DNA of 64,000 bases, from positions 1 to 64,000 of the forward strand of contig JBLNCP010000027.1 in NCBI GenBank assembly GCA_050260775.1, given 5' to 3'. The DNA comes from CALABS01 sp050260775. GTDB taxonomy: Bacteria; Pseudomonadota; Alphaproteobacteria; Rhodospirillales; Magnetospirillaceae. A program made the position numbers and the translations under genes. The notes beneath the pieces are model-generated. The model saw only the letters and a program-made list of their open reading frames with translations, was not told the origin of the DNA and searched no databases. This document shows positions 1 through 11,689 of the stretch, one piece after another. Each line of letters begins with the position of its first letter. The stretch's first letter is position 1.

Positions 1-371
1 AGCTCAAGCCGGCGGCCGAATGCGCGAAAATCGCCTATCCGAAACCCGATGGTAAGGTCAGCTTCGACAAGCTGTCCTCGGTGTTCATCTCGAACACCAA
101 CCACGAGGAGGACCAGCCGCCCCATCTCAAGCTCAAGGATCCGGCCGTGCCCGTCGCGGTCAACCTCGCCTTGTACGATGCCCCGGAGCAGCGCTATTGT
201 CCCGCGGGTGTCTACGAGATCGTGCGCGACGACGACGGCACCAACCCCAGGCTGCAGATCAACGCGCAGAACTGCGTGCACTGCAAGACCTGCGACATCA
301 AGGACCCCACCCAGAACATCAACTGGGTCGTCCCTGAGGGCGGCGGGGGGCCGAACTATCCGAACATGTGA
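1..371 (+). CDS. etfD: Electron transfer flavoprotein-ubiquinone oxidoreductase, C-terminal end (partial)
   Basis: Only the last ~122 codons are in the window; the reading frame starts at base 3 and ends at TGA 369-371. The product passes electrons from reduced ETF to the membrane quinone pool during fatty- and amino-acid oxidation. The visible part is the C-terminal [4Fe-4S] domain: an upstream Cys in YCPAGVYE, then the CVHCKTC cluster followed by DIKDPTQNINW and a Gly/Pro-rich tail ending PNYPNM, typical of the family's end. The FAD and quinone domains lie outside the window. Confidence 0.95.
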   Translation, partial: LKPAAECAKIAYPKPDGKVSFDKLSSVFISNTNHEEDQPPHLKLKDPAVPVAVNLALYDAPEQRYCPAGVYEIVRDDDGTNPRLQINAQNCVHCKTCDIKDPTQNINWVVPEGGGGPNYPNM

Positions 372-416
372 GCCGTGAGGGGCGTGCTGCCCATATTGCA
401 AGGACGAACGGGTATC

Positions 417-2129
417 ATGGCGAGTTGGTGGAAGATGGCCGGCGGCGGTGTGGCGACGCTGGCCCTGGCTGCGGCGGTCGTCTCGTGCACGCCCCATCCC
501 AGCGGCGACGCGGCGGGCAATGCGGGCAGGGACATCCCGGGCGGCCAGAGCGCCCTGTCGGCGTTTCTGGCCGGACGCTTCGCCCAGCAGGACGGCGACA
601 GCCGGGCCGCCGCCGAGTATTACGCCCAGGCCCTGTCCTACGATCCGGACAACGTCGAGCTGTTGAGCCGCGCCTTCACGCTGCTGGTGGCCGAGGGCCG
701 GTTCGACGACGCGGTGCCGCTGGCCGAGCGCATGCTCGCCTATGATTCGGATGCTCCCATTCCCCTGCTGGTGCTGGGGGTCGACGAGGCTCGGCGCGGT
801 CGCTTCGCCCAGGCCGAAGCGCGCTTCGCCGCCTTGCCCAAGCGCGGGTTCAACGTCTTCCTGTCGCCGCTGCTGGCGGCGTGGTGCCGCGCCGGCGAGG
901 GCCGTACCGACGCCGCCCTCGAGCTGCTGGCGCCGCTGGCGCAGGCGCAGGGGCTGCAGGCGCTGCATTCGTTCCATGCCGGCTTGATCAACGACCTCGG
1001 CGACCGTCTCGATGCCGCCGAGTCCAACTACGCGGTGGCGCTCAACGGCCAGCTGGCCATTCGCACCGTCGAGGCGGCGGGGACCTTCTACCAGCGCACC
1101 GGCAAGCCGGAGCGGGCCCGCCAGCTCTATGCCCGCTACGAGGCCGAGCACCCCGACACCATGCTGTTCGACGGCGCCCGCCTGCTCAAGGCCGGCGCCG
1201 TGCGCGCCGTGCCCGACGCCAAGAGCGGGCTTGCCCAGGCGCTGTTCGATACCGCCTCGGTGATGCGCCAGGGTAATGCCATGGACCTCGCCATGGTGTT
1301 CGCCCGCCTGACCCTGGCGGCCGACCCCGATTTCATCCTGGCGCGGACCAGCATCGGCGACATCCTTGCCGCCCAGAATCGTCTGGCCGAGGCCAATGCC
1401 GTCTATTCCAACATCGACCCGGCCTCGCCCGCGCGCTCCTATGCCCGCCTGCGCATCGCGGTGAATCTGGACGAGCTCGGCGACACCGATGCGGCGCTGA
1501 AGGAGCTGGACGGTTTGGCCGCCGAGCGCCCGGACGCGCTCGACGCCCTGGTGACCAAGGGCGACGTGCTGCGCCGGCACAAGCGCTTCGACGAGGCGGC
1601 CACCGCCTATGACGGCGCCATCGGCCGCGTCGGCAAGCTCGACGGGCGCTACTGGCTGCTGCTGTTCAGCCGCGGCATCGCCTTCGAGCGCTCGGGCCAT
1701 TGGGACAAGGCCGAGGCCGACTTCCTCAAGGCGCTGGAGCTCCGCCCCGACCAGCCGGACGTCCTCAACTACCTCGGCTATTCCTGGGTGGACAAGGGCG
1801 TCAAGCTCGAGCAGGGCCGCGCCATGGTCGAAAAGGCGGTGGAGCTCAGGCCCAAGGACGGCGCCATCGTCGATTCCCTCGGTTGGGCGCTGTACCGCCT
1901 GGGCGACTTCCAGGGCGCGGTCAAGCATCTCGAGCGGGCCATCGAGCTCAAGCCCGAGGATCCCACCATCAACGACCACCTCGGCGACGCCTACTGGCAG
2001 GTCGGGCGCGCGGCCGAGGCCACCTTCCAGTGGAAGCGGGCGCTGACCCTCGATCCTGATCCCGAGCAGGTCGGCCCCCTCAACGAGAAGATCCAGACCG
2101 GGCGCGTCCCGGCCCAGCCGGTGAAATGA
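417..2129 (+). CDS. TPR-repeat outer-membrane-type lipoprotein
   Basis: A 570-residue protein beginning with a lipoprotein signal peptide: charged start, a hydrophobic stretch, and a predicted lipidated Cys24 in AAVVSC. The ATG at 417 was chosen over the GTG at 375 because it puts the signal peptide at the N-terminus. The rest is almost entirely tetratricopeptide repeats, clearest between residues ~330 and 545 (for example the ALELRPDQPDVLNYLGYSW and AIELKPEDPTINDHLGDAYW units). TPR scaffolds mediate protein contacts; the partner is unknown. The stop overlaps the ispE start by 4 bp (ATGA), so the two are translationally coupled. Confidence 0.85.
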   Translation: MASWWKMAGGGVATLALAAAVVSCTPHPSGDAAGNAGRDIPGGQSALSAFLAGRFAQQDGDSRAAAEYYAQALSYDPDNVELLSRAFTLLVAEGRFDDAVPLAERMLAYDSDAPIPLLVLGVDEARRGRFAQAEARFAALPKRGFNVFLSPLLAAWCRAGEGRTDAALELLAPLAQAQGLQALHSFHAGLINDLGDRLDAAESNYAVALNGQLAIRTVEAAGTFYQRTGKPERARQLYARYEAEHPDTMLFDGARLLKAGAVRAVPDAKSGLAQALFDTASVMRQGNAMDLAMVFARLTLAADPDFILARTSIGDILAAQNRLAEANAVYSNIDPASPARSYARLRIAVNLDELGDTDAALKELDGLAAERPDALDALVTKGDVLRRHKRFDEAATAYDGAIGRVGKLDGRYWLLLFSRGIAFERSGHWDKAEADFLKALELRPDQPDVLNYLGYSWVDKGVKLEQGRAMVEKAVELRPKDGAIVDSLGWALYRLGDFQGAVKHLERAIELKPEDPTINDHLGDAYWQVGRAAEATFQWKRALTLDPDPEQVGPLNEKIQTGRVPAQPVK

Positions 2130-2998
2130 CCGGTTCGGTCGGCACCCTCCGCGTCGAGGCGCCCGCCAAGGTCAACCTGTACCTGCACGTGGTCGGCCGC
2201 CGTCCCGACGGCTACCACCTGCTCGACAGCCTGATCGCCTTCGCCGGCATCGGCGACACGCTGGAGCTCGCTCCGGCCGCCGGGCTCGCGCTGACCGTCG
2301 ACGGCCCCACCGCCGCCCTGCTGCCCCCCGGCGAGGACAACATCGTGCTGAAGGCGGCGCGCGCCCTGGCGTGCCGCGCCGGGATCACGGCCGGCGCCGC
2401 GCTCAGGCTGACCAAGCGCCTGCCGGTCGCCGCCGGCATCGGCGGCGGCTCCGCCGACGCGGCGGCCGCCCTCAGGGGCCTGGCCCGGTTGTGGGGCACC
2501 CGACTGCCGGATGCGGCGATGATGGAGATCGCGCTGTCGATCGGCGCCGACGTCCCGGTGTGTCTGGCCGGCCGCGCCATGGCCGTCTCGGGCGTCGGCG
2601 AGCGCCTGGTTCCCGCCCCCAGGCTGCCGCCCGCCTGGCTGGTGCTGGTCAACCCGATGGTGCCGCTGTCAACCCCGGCGGTGTTCAAGGCCCGCCAGGG
2701 GTGCTTCTCCGAAGCCATGCCGTTCGAGACCACGCCGACCGATGCCCATGCTCTGGCGCGTCTGCTGAAGGCGCGCGGCAACGACCTCACCGCAGCGGCG
2801 GTGTCGCTGGTCCCGGAGGTGGGCGAGGCGCTGGAGTTGATCGCCGCCGGGGCCGGCTGCCTGCTCGCCCGCATGTCCGGCTCGGGGGCCACCTGCTTCG
2901 GGCTGTTCGCCAGCCAGGCGGAGGCCGAGGCGGCCGCCGCCCGATTGACCGGATCGCGGCCGGGCTGGTGGATCGCGGCGGCGCCGCTCGTCGGTTAG
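2126..2998 (+). CDS. ispE: 4-diphosphocytidyl-2-C-methyl-D-erythritol kinase
   Basis: A GHMP-family kinase of 290 residues, the usual length. It phosphorylates the 2-hydroxyl of CDP-methylerythritol in the non-mevalonate (MEP) isoprenoid pathway in the cytoplasm. Visible motifs are the N-terminal APAKVNLYLHV, the ATP-binding glycine-rich loop LPVAAGIGGGSADAAA, and the C-terminal GHMP motif MSGSGATCFGLF. The ATG lies inside the stop of the TPR lipoprotein gene (ATGA), so it is probably translated from the same message. Confidence 0.95.
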   Translation: MTGSVGTLRVEAPAKVNLYLHVVGRRPDGYHLLDSLIAFAGIGDTLELAPAAGLALTVDGPTAALLPPGEDNIVLKAARALACRAGITAGAALRLTKRLPVAAGIGGGSADAAAALRGLARLWGTRLPDAAMMEIALSIGADVPVCLAGRAMAVSGVGERLVPAPRLPPAWLVLVNPMVPLSTPAVFKARQGCFSEAMPFETTPTDAHALARLLKARGNDLTAAAVSLVPEVGEALELIAAGAGCLLARMSGSGATCFGLFASQAEAEAAAARLTGSRPGWWIAAAPLVG

Positions 2999-3047
2999 AG
3001 TCGACGCGAACCTTGCAATTGCGGCGTCGAGGGCCGACTCTCAGCGT

Positions 3048-5567
<2,520 letters not shown>

Positions 5568-5574
5568 AGGGGGG

Positions 5575-5775
5575 CTAGAAGACCTCCACCCCCTTGCGGC
5601 TGAGCAGTTTGCCGTCCAGCGTGACGGCCGCGTCCTCGTCGTCGCTGACCGGGGCCCGTACCCGCAGGCCCGGCATGGTGCGGGCCAGGGCGCACCCCAG
5701 CGCGAATAGCTCGGCAGTGGACAGGGCGGCCAGCGGCGGATAGCGATCCTGTGATCTGAGGTCGACCTCGAACAT
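5575..5775 (-). CDS. Small hypothetical protein (66 aa)
   Basis: A 66-residue reading frame starting MFEVDLRSQDRYPPL, running convergent to the helicase gene with 7 bp between the two stops. The start at 5775 is preceded by GGGAGGA at 4-bp spacing, a good ribosome site, which favours it over an upstream ATG at 5856. No signal peptide, membrane helix or recognised domain is seen. The middle is Ala/Leu-rich (residues ~17-32) and may form a helix. Function unknown. Confidence 0.6.
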   Translation of the reverse strand: MFEVDLRSQDRYPPLAALSTAELFALGCALARTMPGLRVRAPVSDDEDAAVTLDGKLLSRKGVEVF

Positions 5776-5971
5776 GATGTCCTCCCGCCAAGCGTCAGCA
5801 TATCCGTTAGGGTCGAAGATAGCCTGACTTTCGCCGTCACACTTATACGTTCGCATAAGGGCTGGCCCCCCGGGAAATCATGCGGAATTCATTCAATTTT
5901 GAGCGATTGGCGCGGCCTGCAGGACGGTTGAAACGCCGCCCCGAACCCATTAAGGTGCCCGTCCCGGCTGC

Positions 5972-6046
5972 TGGGGCGTCGCCAAGCGGTAAGGCAGCGG
6001 TTTTTGGTACCGCCATTCCCAGGTTCGAATCCTGGCGCCCCAGCCA
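5972..6046 (+). tRNA. tRNA-Gln (anticodon TTG)
   Basis: The cloverleaf is readable: acceptor stem TGGGGCG pairs with CGCCCCA, the D arm contains AAGCGGTAAGG, the anticodon stem GCGGT/ACCGC encloses loop TTTTGGT (anticodon TTG), and the T arm is CCAGG-TTCGAAT-CCTGG. The 3' CCA is encoded (6044-6046). The left end of a Tn7-like transposon lies 35 bp beyond the CCA, making this gene the likely attachment landmark. Confidence 0.97.
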
Positions 6047-6076
6047 AATTTTCCCGGCCTCCCATCAGTTCCCTCG

Positions 6077-6081
6077 CCCGT
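6077..6081. repeat. Target-site duplication, left copy (CCCGT)
   Basis: CCCGT directly precedes the left terminal TGTCGGA of the transposon and recurs directly after its right terminus at 22177-22181. Five-base duplications are the hallmark of Tn7/Tn5053-type transposition. It starts 31 bp after the last base of the tRNA-Gln CCA. Confidence 0.9.
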
Positions 6082-6151
6082 TGTCGGATTTGCTCATAAA
6101 TGAGCAATGCGGCCCATACGTGAGCAATTTCGGCGCTTAAATGAGCGCATC
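6082..6151. repeat. Transposon left end with three phased TnsB-type sites
   Basis: After the terminal TGTCGGA, the motif CATAAATGAGCAA recurs in variants whose TGAGC cores start at 6101, 6121 and 6142, i.e. 20-21 bp apart (two helical turns). Variants are ATAAATGAGCAAT, ATACGTGAGCAAT and TTAAATGAGCGCA. Arrays of ~20-bp transposase sites at an end are what TnsB binds in Tn7. No gene occupies 6047-6205. Confidence 0.75.
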
Positions 6152-6205
6152 CGAAGGGGCTCTTCTGCAATATCAGCAGGTTATCGGGATCGGGTGCGGG
6201 CCGCG

Positions 6206-7702
6206 TCAACGCGACGCTTTCTTGCTGTCCTCGCCGAGGCTCTCCGTGAGGTGCAGGATCGCCGTCGTGGAACCCAACACCCGACCTGCCCGGTCCGACG
6301 ACATAAGCTGGCCATCTTGAAAGAAATGGTGCGCGGCGTCCGGCAGCGCCTCCAAAGGCAGAGAGCGTTTGGCACGAGGATTATGGAAAACCTGCACCTC
6401 GTCGCCCCAGAATTCGTCGTACCGGGGATCCTGGACGTCAATCACGAACGGTATCCCGACCAACGCCATTGGATCCGGGTCGAACTGGAAGCCGCTCCGG
6501 ATATACCGGTGATTCTTGGGCGCAAAGCCAGCAAGCACTCCCAACCTGTCAAACTTCGCCAAAGTTGCGGCGTTGCTGAAGAGCACGGCTGCGACATTTT
6601 CAGCGCCCGGCTGATCGAAAAAACCTGAAGGCACGGTCTTGCCATTGTACGTATGCTCGGCAACTGGTTCGTTCCTGATCACCGGCCGTCCGCTGGACAC
6701 GTCGACAGATACACGGGTCCCGTAGAGGTAGCAGTACAGCCCTCCTTGGCTATAGGTCATCGACCCTAGCTGGTCAGGACTTGCATCCTTATGGAAATCT
6801 GCGATCGCCAGGACGAATGGCATCTCTTCGAGCCCGGGCTTCTCCCAATAGTGACGCCCGTCGGCATCCTGCTTGTTCAACTTGCTCGTTAGAGCAGAGC
6901 CGAATTTCATCGGCATATAGTTGGTCAGGAAGTCAGCAAACTCCTCAGGAGTCTTCGGTTCCGGATGCCTCGCAAGTGGTCCCGCCGTAGAAGGACCTAC
7001 GGTCGTCGCTTCAACGGCAAACCTAAACCAGGGTGACCGGATGATCAGGTCCGGGGCTTGCTGATGGAACGCGTCATATCCTTGGTCGCGAAACATGGCC
7101 CACAGGTAGATTTCCCATAACCGTTGGTCGAACTGGCTCTCCTGGAACTCCTTGACCAAATGCGGGTCCGAACTCAGAAGCCAAGGGGAAATAGCCTGGA
7201 ACACTTTCTTCGCAGGTGACCGGCCCTCTCGATCACGCACCTCGATGAAGTATTTGTGCAGCCGTTCGTCCGGGATCCCGCGATCGACGAAGAGATCGAG
7301 CGGGGTGTCGGGTTCATCGCCTTGCTCGACATACCCAGGGAAACTAGGTTCGCGGATTTTTTCAGCCATCGCCACGCGCAGCCGGGCTGTAGCGATTCGT
7401 TCGGAGGGCAGGCTAGCCTCAACGTCCGCGCAACGGAATCTTCCCACCTTATCGCGTACCAGCATGATCCAGCCGAAATCATGGTCAGTGCGGTCCAGAA
7501 TCACCGTCCCAAGTACGATCTCGTCGAGGTCAGCCCACCAGGACAATTCCTCGGACATCACGCGCGTCGCCGCCGTCCTCGTCCCGATGGCGAGAAGATC
7601 AAACCGTGTGCGGGCAATTAGCTTCACCATGGCAGCCACATTCTTCCGAGGGCAATTGGCACTCCCCGCTCGGAGCGTGCGCTGGTCAACGGAGCCGATC
7701 AC
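6206..7702 (-). CDS. Nuclease-like protein of unknown function in defence operon
   Basis: A 498-residue protein (474 if ATG 7630 rather than GTG 7702 is used; neither has a strong ribosome site, so the start is uncertain). It follows the Mokosh-like gene by 18 bp in the same direction, suggesting one operon. Residues ~192-235 show LWEIYLWAMFRDQGYD, then PDLII and FAVEATT. The order E197 ... P217-D218 ... E231-A-T233 resembles a PD-(D/E)XK nuclease core in which the usual Lys is replaced by Thr. I recognise this VEATT pattern from proteins of unknown function but cannot name a characterised family. No signal peptide or membrane helix is seen. Composition is less GC-rich than the host genes. 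Confidence 0.6.
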   Translation of the reverse strand: MIGSVDQRTLRAGSANCPRKNVAAMVKLIARTRFDLLAIGTRTAATRVMSEELSWWADLDEIVLGTVILDRTDHDFGWIMLVRDKVGRFRCADVEASLPSERIATARLRVAMAEKIREPSFPGYVEQGDEPDTPLDLFVDRGIPDERLHKYFIEVRDREGRSPAKKVFQAISPWLLSSDPHLVKEFQESQFDQRLWEIYLWAMFRDQGYDAFHQQAPDLIIRSPWFRFAVEATTVGPSTAGPLARHPEPKTPEEFADFLTNYMPMKFGSALTSKLNKQDADGRHYWEKPGLEEMPFVLAIADFHKDASPDQLGSMTYSQGGLYCYLYGTRVSVDVSSGRPVIRNEPVAEHTYNGKTVPSGFFDQPGAENVAAVLFSNAATLAKFDRLGVLAGFAPKNHRYIRSGFQFDPDPMALVGIPFVIDVQDPRYDEFWGDEVQVFHNPRAKRSLPLEALPDAAHHFFQDGQLMSSDRAGRVLGSTTAILHLTESLGEDSKKASR

Positions 7703-7720
7703 TCCGTCTGAGCCAGGGGT

Positions 7721-10700
7721 TTAGGCGCCGAGCTTTGTGAATTCCTCCAGCGCCGAGTAAACGGCGGATATCGCCGCCTGGCCGGAAATCCGCCAAGAAG
7801 TTTCGTGCCGAACATGCCGATCCTCGCGCAGCCTGTTCGCCGACAACCAGTTGAAGGATCCCTCGACGATCTCAGACGCCCCCATGATCAGCGTCTTGTT
7901 GTGCATGTTCCCGATGGTGCTCACGACCGCACCGGCCTTCTTCATCTCGGCAATGGCCTCTGCGGCGCGGTGCTTCGGGTCTCGGGTGGAGAGTTCGCGA
8001 TCAACGATGATGCGCACCTTTGCGCCCCGTTCCCGGACGGCACCGGCCACAAGGGCCGCCAAGCCATCCGCCTCGATGGCCTTCATCGTGATCCAGGGTG
8101 AAGCAATCACCACCACCTGACCCGCCGTCGCCCCGGTCAATGCGGCCCGCAAGACCTCCCGATGCCGGTCCAATGTCGAAATGCGCTCGCCCTGCACCAG
8201 CAGTTCGCGGGGAAATCGATAGTTTCCATCGACATCCGGCAGTTCATTTTGGTCGTCGGCGAACAGCATGCTCCCCAGGATCGCGGACGGCCAATCACCA
8301 CTCCGCCGGAACAGCCGCATGTCGCCTATGACCACGAACGAGTCCTTGGCGCGGGAAACGGTCACGTTAAGCATGTTGGGCTTGCGGTCGAAGAACAGTC
8401 CCTTGGCGGTGTCCGCGCTGTAGGTGGGCGAGAACACCACAATGGGTTTCTCCGCGCCCTGCAAGCTGTGGACGGTGCCCACGGTGACCTTGGCAAACTG
8501 TCTTCCTGCTCTTTCCAGCGCGGCCTTAACCAAGCGGGCCTGCGGCCGGAAGGGAGTGACGACGGCAACGACCTCCTCGATGGGCTTGCCGTAATAGCGT
8601 TCCCCGCACCATGCCTTGGCATTTTCGGCAATCCAACTGGCAATGGCCTGGGCTTCCAGCGGGTTGATGTTGCTGCCCCCCTTCTTGGTCGCGTTCCCCC
8701 GGATGTGCGCCCATGCCATGGGCGGAAGGGGCGGTTCCTTGTCTCGCGGCGGGCTCAAGGGCTCCAGGCGGCCGTTGTAGATCAGGCGATTGCAATACTT
8801 GACGATTTCGGACCGGCAGCGGCGATGCTCGGAGAGGAAAATGCCGGGTTCCTTTTCGGTTCCAGGCGAGACCGCGCTGGTGGCCGATTGCGCCAACCGC
8901 ATAATGCTGCCCTGAGGTTTTCCATCGCTCGGCTCGCTGATCAGGTGCGGGGTCGTCGGATCACCGTCGAACCACAGGCTGCCCAATCCCAGCCGGGCGC
9001 AATTGCCGTAATCCGTGCCCCGGGAAACCCGGCTCACGGGCTCGGCCTGATAGATGTCGCCGACGACGACTGCTCGGCTTGCCAGGGCAAAGGCTGCAGC
9101 ACCAATGTGAGGCCCAACCTGGCCGGCCTCGTCCACGATCAGCAAGTCGATGAAGTCGAGCATGAAGTTCGACACCCAGGCGCCATCGTTCCCCAGGCGC
9201 GAGGTGAACCGGAAATGCTTCGGCAGGGAATGGAGCGTGATGACCAGACAGGGTGTCAGCATGCACCAGCGGCGGAACCGGGCTTCCATGCCGAGACGGC
9301 CACTCTTGAGGTTGACGTTTCCGTCTTGGATACCCTCCGCCTCGATGATCCAGCGTCCTTCCCAATAGCGCATGGCCTTCTGGAACGCCATGTGCCGCAA
9401 CGTCACGTCCAGCAGCCAGTCGAAATCGGCCACGGTCGGCAGTTCCAAGGATTGCCGTTCCTCGGGGACCTTTACCCGGAAGTCGGCGATCGCGCGGGCC
9501 AGCAGCGCGTCGTATCCCGCCCGGAGTTCAGACGTGCGGGTGTAAAGCTCGTTGATCTTGCCTTCCAGGAGGCCAAGTCGCGTCTGCCGGCTGGCCTTGG
9601 CTTCCTCAACCTTGCGGGCTGTCGTTTCGCGGGCTTGGACGGCTGAGCGAAGGGCGTCATCGGCACGGGCCAACTCCTCCCGCCTCCGGCGCGCGTCCTC
9701 GGTCTCCGCATCACGCAGCCGCACCATTTCGGCCGCCGCTTCCTGCATGACCTGATCCACCCGGACGGCCCAGGCAGCGGGGTCGTTGTGCCGAGCTTCT
9801 CTCTCGAACAGCTCGCCGATGAGCCGGTCTTGCGCGGCGAGTGCGCAAAGGCGCGCCACCCGCTTGTGGACGAAGAGGCTTCGGAGGAACGGAATGGCTT
9901 CGGCCAACGCCTCCAGGGCGCCGTGGGGCGCCAGGGCGGCCAACACCTTGCCCTTGATCCCGATGAGTTGGTGCATGTGGGCCTGATGCAGGCCGATGGC
10001 TTGTTCAGCGGCCACCGCCGCCGTATCGGCCTTGGCGGCCACGGCTTCGCGACCAGCTCTCGCGGTCACCGCCGCAGCGTCCGCGTCGTCGAAAGCCTTG
10101 GCCGCTCGATCCACGGCGGCAGTCAGCGCCTCCTCCTCCTTCTCGATGAAGGACCGGGGCGCCATTTCCCCGGCCGTCCCGCGCCACCATTGGTCAATGG
10201 ACGCAAAGCGGTCGAGGATGCCGTGAACGGCCCGCACTTCCCCGGTGATGCGGGCGAGGTCGGCGCGAAGGGTCTCCAAACCGGCTTGAACAGACTCGGG
10301 CTCCGGCCCATAGGTCTCGCCATAGAGCTTCAGCCATTCCGACCGCGCCTTGGCAAGGTAGGCCGCGTCCTTTTCCCTCTCCGGAAAGCCACCCCACTCA
10401 TTTCCATTCTTGACCGCGATGGCGTAGCCCTTCTTGACCGCATCCTTGGCCTTGTCGTCGCCAGCAGGCAGATAAAGGCCATAGGTCTCCGCCTCGGGCA
10501 CCCAACGACGAGCCCAGGGAAACAGCGCCACAGCGGGGTTTTCCTGGAGGATTTCGTTGAGACTGCGGTTGATGTTGACCACCGCCTGATTGTTGGTGGA
10601 CGTGCCGACGATCACGGCGGGATCGCGGCCCGCCATGGCCCGCGCCACCACCTCGGAGGCGATGACGCTTTGCAGGAGGGTGGTCTTGCCGGTGCCGGGC

Positions 10701-11584
10701 GGCCCGTTCACGGCCAGGACTTCCCCGGTCTTCATGTCGCTGAACGCGGCAATGGCGTCCGCCTGGCTGTTGGCGAGGCCGTAGGCCGTGCTCATCGTTC
10801 CTCGCGGGGCCGGCAACTGGCGTCGGCGAAGCTCCTCCCCGGCAACCGTATGATCAGCGCTCCCACGGCACAGACGGGCCAAGAGGGTCGGCGTCTTCTC
10901 TTCGGCAAGCAGGGCGTCGTAGAGCTGGCACAGATTGCGGCCTGCGTTTCGGACCGACTTGGCAACGTCGATACGAGCATCGGCCAGGGCGACGAAGCCG
11001 TCCGGCACGCGATCTCCGGTAACCTGCGTCCACAGGCCGTCGCACCAATCCATGAGGTCGGACCATTCGGACGAACCCAGCGGGTTGTCGGTTAACCACT
11101 TGTCGAAAGCTTCCACCTGTCCAACCAAGGGAACGTCGTCATCCGCTTCCTCATTGGGAAGCATGAATTCCCGACCGATCCACGGCAGGGAATCGGCTGT
11201 GAAGGAAAAAGAGCCCGAGGGCGAGAGGGTGGCTGGAACGTACAGGGTGTAATGGACCGAGCCCGAGATCTTGTTGCCGATGGCCTTGCCGTGCTCGTGC
11301 TCGGGGGCAAAGCCCCTCATGAAGATGACGACGGGAACGGCGCCCTCATAGGTGTCAGCGAGGTCCGCCGCCGTCTGATCGCGGGCGGCTCGGTTCCTGT
11401 ACTCCTCCCACGCGCGCTGGAGCGCCTTGACCGATGTTTCATCCAGGTTGCCGGCGCGCACGGCATCCGTGGTGGTGCGAACTGGGCTGTCGGCGGCGTC
11501 CAGGCCCATAAGGTCCTCGTCGGCGAGCGTGTTCCGCCAGTAGCGGAGGAGATCGCTGATCGAGATCGGGGGCAGCGCATTCAT
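7721..11584 (-). CDS. Mokosh type II-like anti-phage protein: SF1 helicase fused to PLD nuclease
   Basis: A 1287-residue protein. Residues ~265-330 carry the Q region and Walker A GPPGTGKTT (294-302). Residues ~430-710 are Ala/Glu/Arg-rich and likely coiled coil. DEAG (motif II) lies near 818. TVGTVHSLQGAEK and VTVSRAKDSFVV are the C-terminal helicase motifs of the COG1112/Upf1-like group. The last ~120 residues form a phospholipase-D-type domain with HNK...GSFNW near 1228-1242; the usual Asp of H-x-K-x4-D is Gly here. A helicase-PLD fusion of this size is the architecture described for MkoC of type II Mokosh systems, which restrict phage. Assignment is by architecture. Start ATG 11584. A small membrane protein gene lies upstream and a nuclease-like gene downstream. 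Confidence 0.75.
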   Translation of the reverse strand: MNALPPISISDLLRYWRNTLADEDLMGLDAADSPVRTTTDAVRAGNLDETSVKALQRAWEEYRNRAARDQTAADLADTYEGAVPVVIFMRGFAPEHEHGKAIGNKISGSVHYTLYVPATLSPSGSFSFTADSLPWIGREFMLPNEEADDDVPLVGQVEAFDKWLTDNPLGSSEWSDLMDWCDGLWTQVTGDRVPDGFVALADARIDVAKSVRNAGRNLCQLYDALLAEEKTPTLLARLCRGSADHTVAGEELRRRQLPAPRGTMSTAYGLANSQADAIAAFSDMKTGEVLAVNGPPGTGKTTLLQSVIASEVVARAMAGRDPAVIVGTSTNNQAVVNINRSLNEILQENPAVALFPWARRWVPEAETYGLYLPAGDDKAKDAVKKGYAIAVKNGNEWGGFPEREKDAAYLAKARSEWLKLYGETYGPEPESVQAGLETLRADLARITGEVRAVHGILDRFASIDQWWRGTAGEMAPRSFIEKEEEALTAAVDRAAKAFDDADAAAVTARAGREAVAAKADTAAVAAEQAIGLHQAHMHQLIGIKGKVLAALAPHGALEALAEAIPFLRSLFVHKRVARLCALAAQDRLIGELFEREARHNDPAAWAVRVDQVMQEAAAEMVRLRDAETEDARRRREELARADDALRSAVQARETTARKVEEAKASRQTRLGLLEGKINELYTRTSELRAGYDALLARAIADFRVKVPEERQSLELPTVADFDWLLDVTLRHMAFQKAMRYWEGRWIIEAEGIQDGNVNLKSGRLGMEARFRRWCMLTPCLVITLHSLPKHFRFTSRLGNDGAWVSNFMLDFIDLLIVDEAGQVGPHIGAAAFALASRAVVVGDIYQAEPVSRVSRGTDYGNCARLGLGSLWFDGDPTTPHLISEPSDGKPQGSIMRLAQSATSAVSPGTEKEPGIFLSEHRRCRSEIVKYCNRLIYNGRLEPLSPPRDKEPPLPPMAWAHIRGNATKKGGSNINPLEAQAIASWIAENAKAWCGERYYGKPIEEVVAVVTPFRPQARLVKAALERAGRQFAKVTVGTVHSLQGAEKPIVVFSPTYSADTAKGLFFDRKPNMLNVTVSRAKDSFVVIGDMRLFRRSGDWPSAILGSMLFADDQNELPDVDGNYRFPRELLVQGERISTLDRHREVLRAALTGATAGQVVVIASPWITMKAIEADGLAALVAGAVRERGAKVRIIVDRELSTRDPKHRAAEAIAEMKKAGAVVSTIGNMHNKTLIMGASEIVEGSFNWLSANRLREDRHVRHETSWRISGQAAISAVYSALEEFTKLGA

Positions 11585-11689
11585 TGGGTGGCCTTCTCAT
11601 TTTTCGCGCGAGAGCTGTGCATCGTTTTACACCATGACCGCCCTGTGCGCGAACATGAGTTGCCCCAAGGGGGGCCGGCTCGTAGTGCG

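Noticed and set aside
2999..3037. Terminator after ispE
   Set aside because: GAGTCG and CGACTC are inverted, but the spacing is wide and no T run follows.
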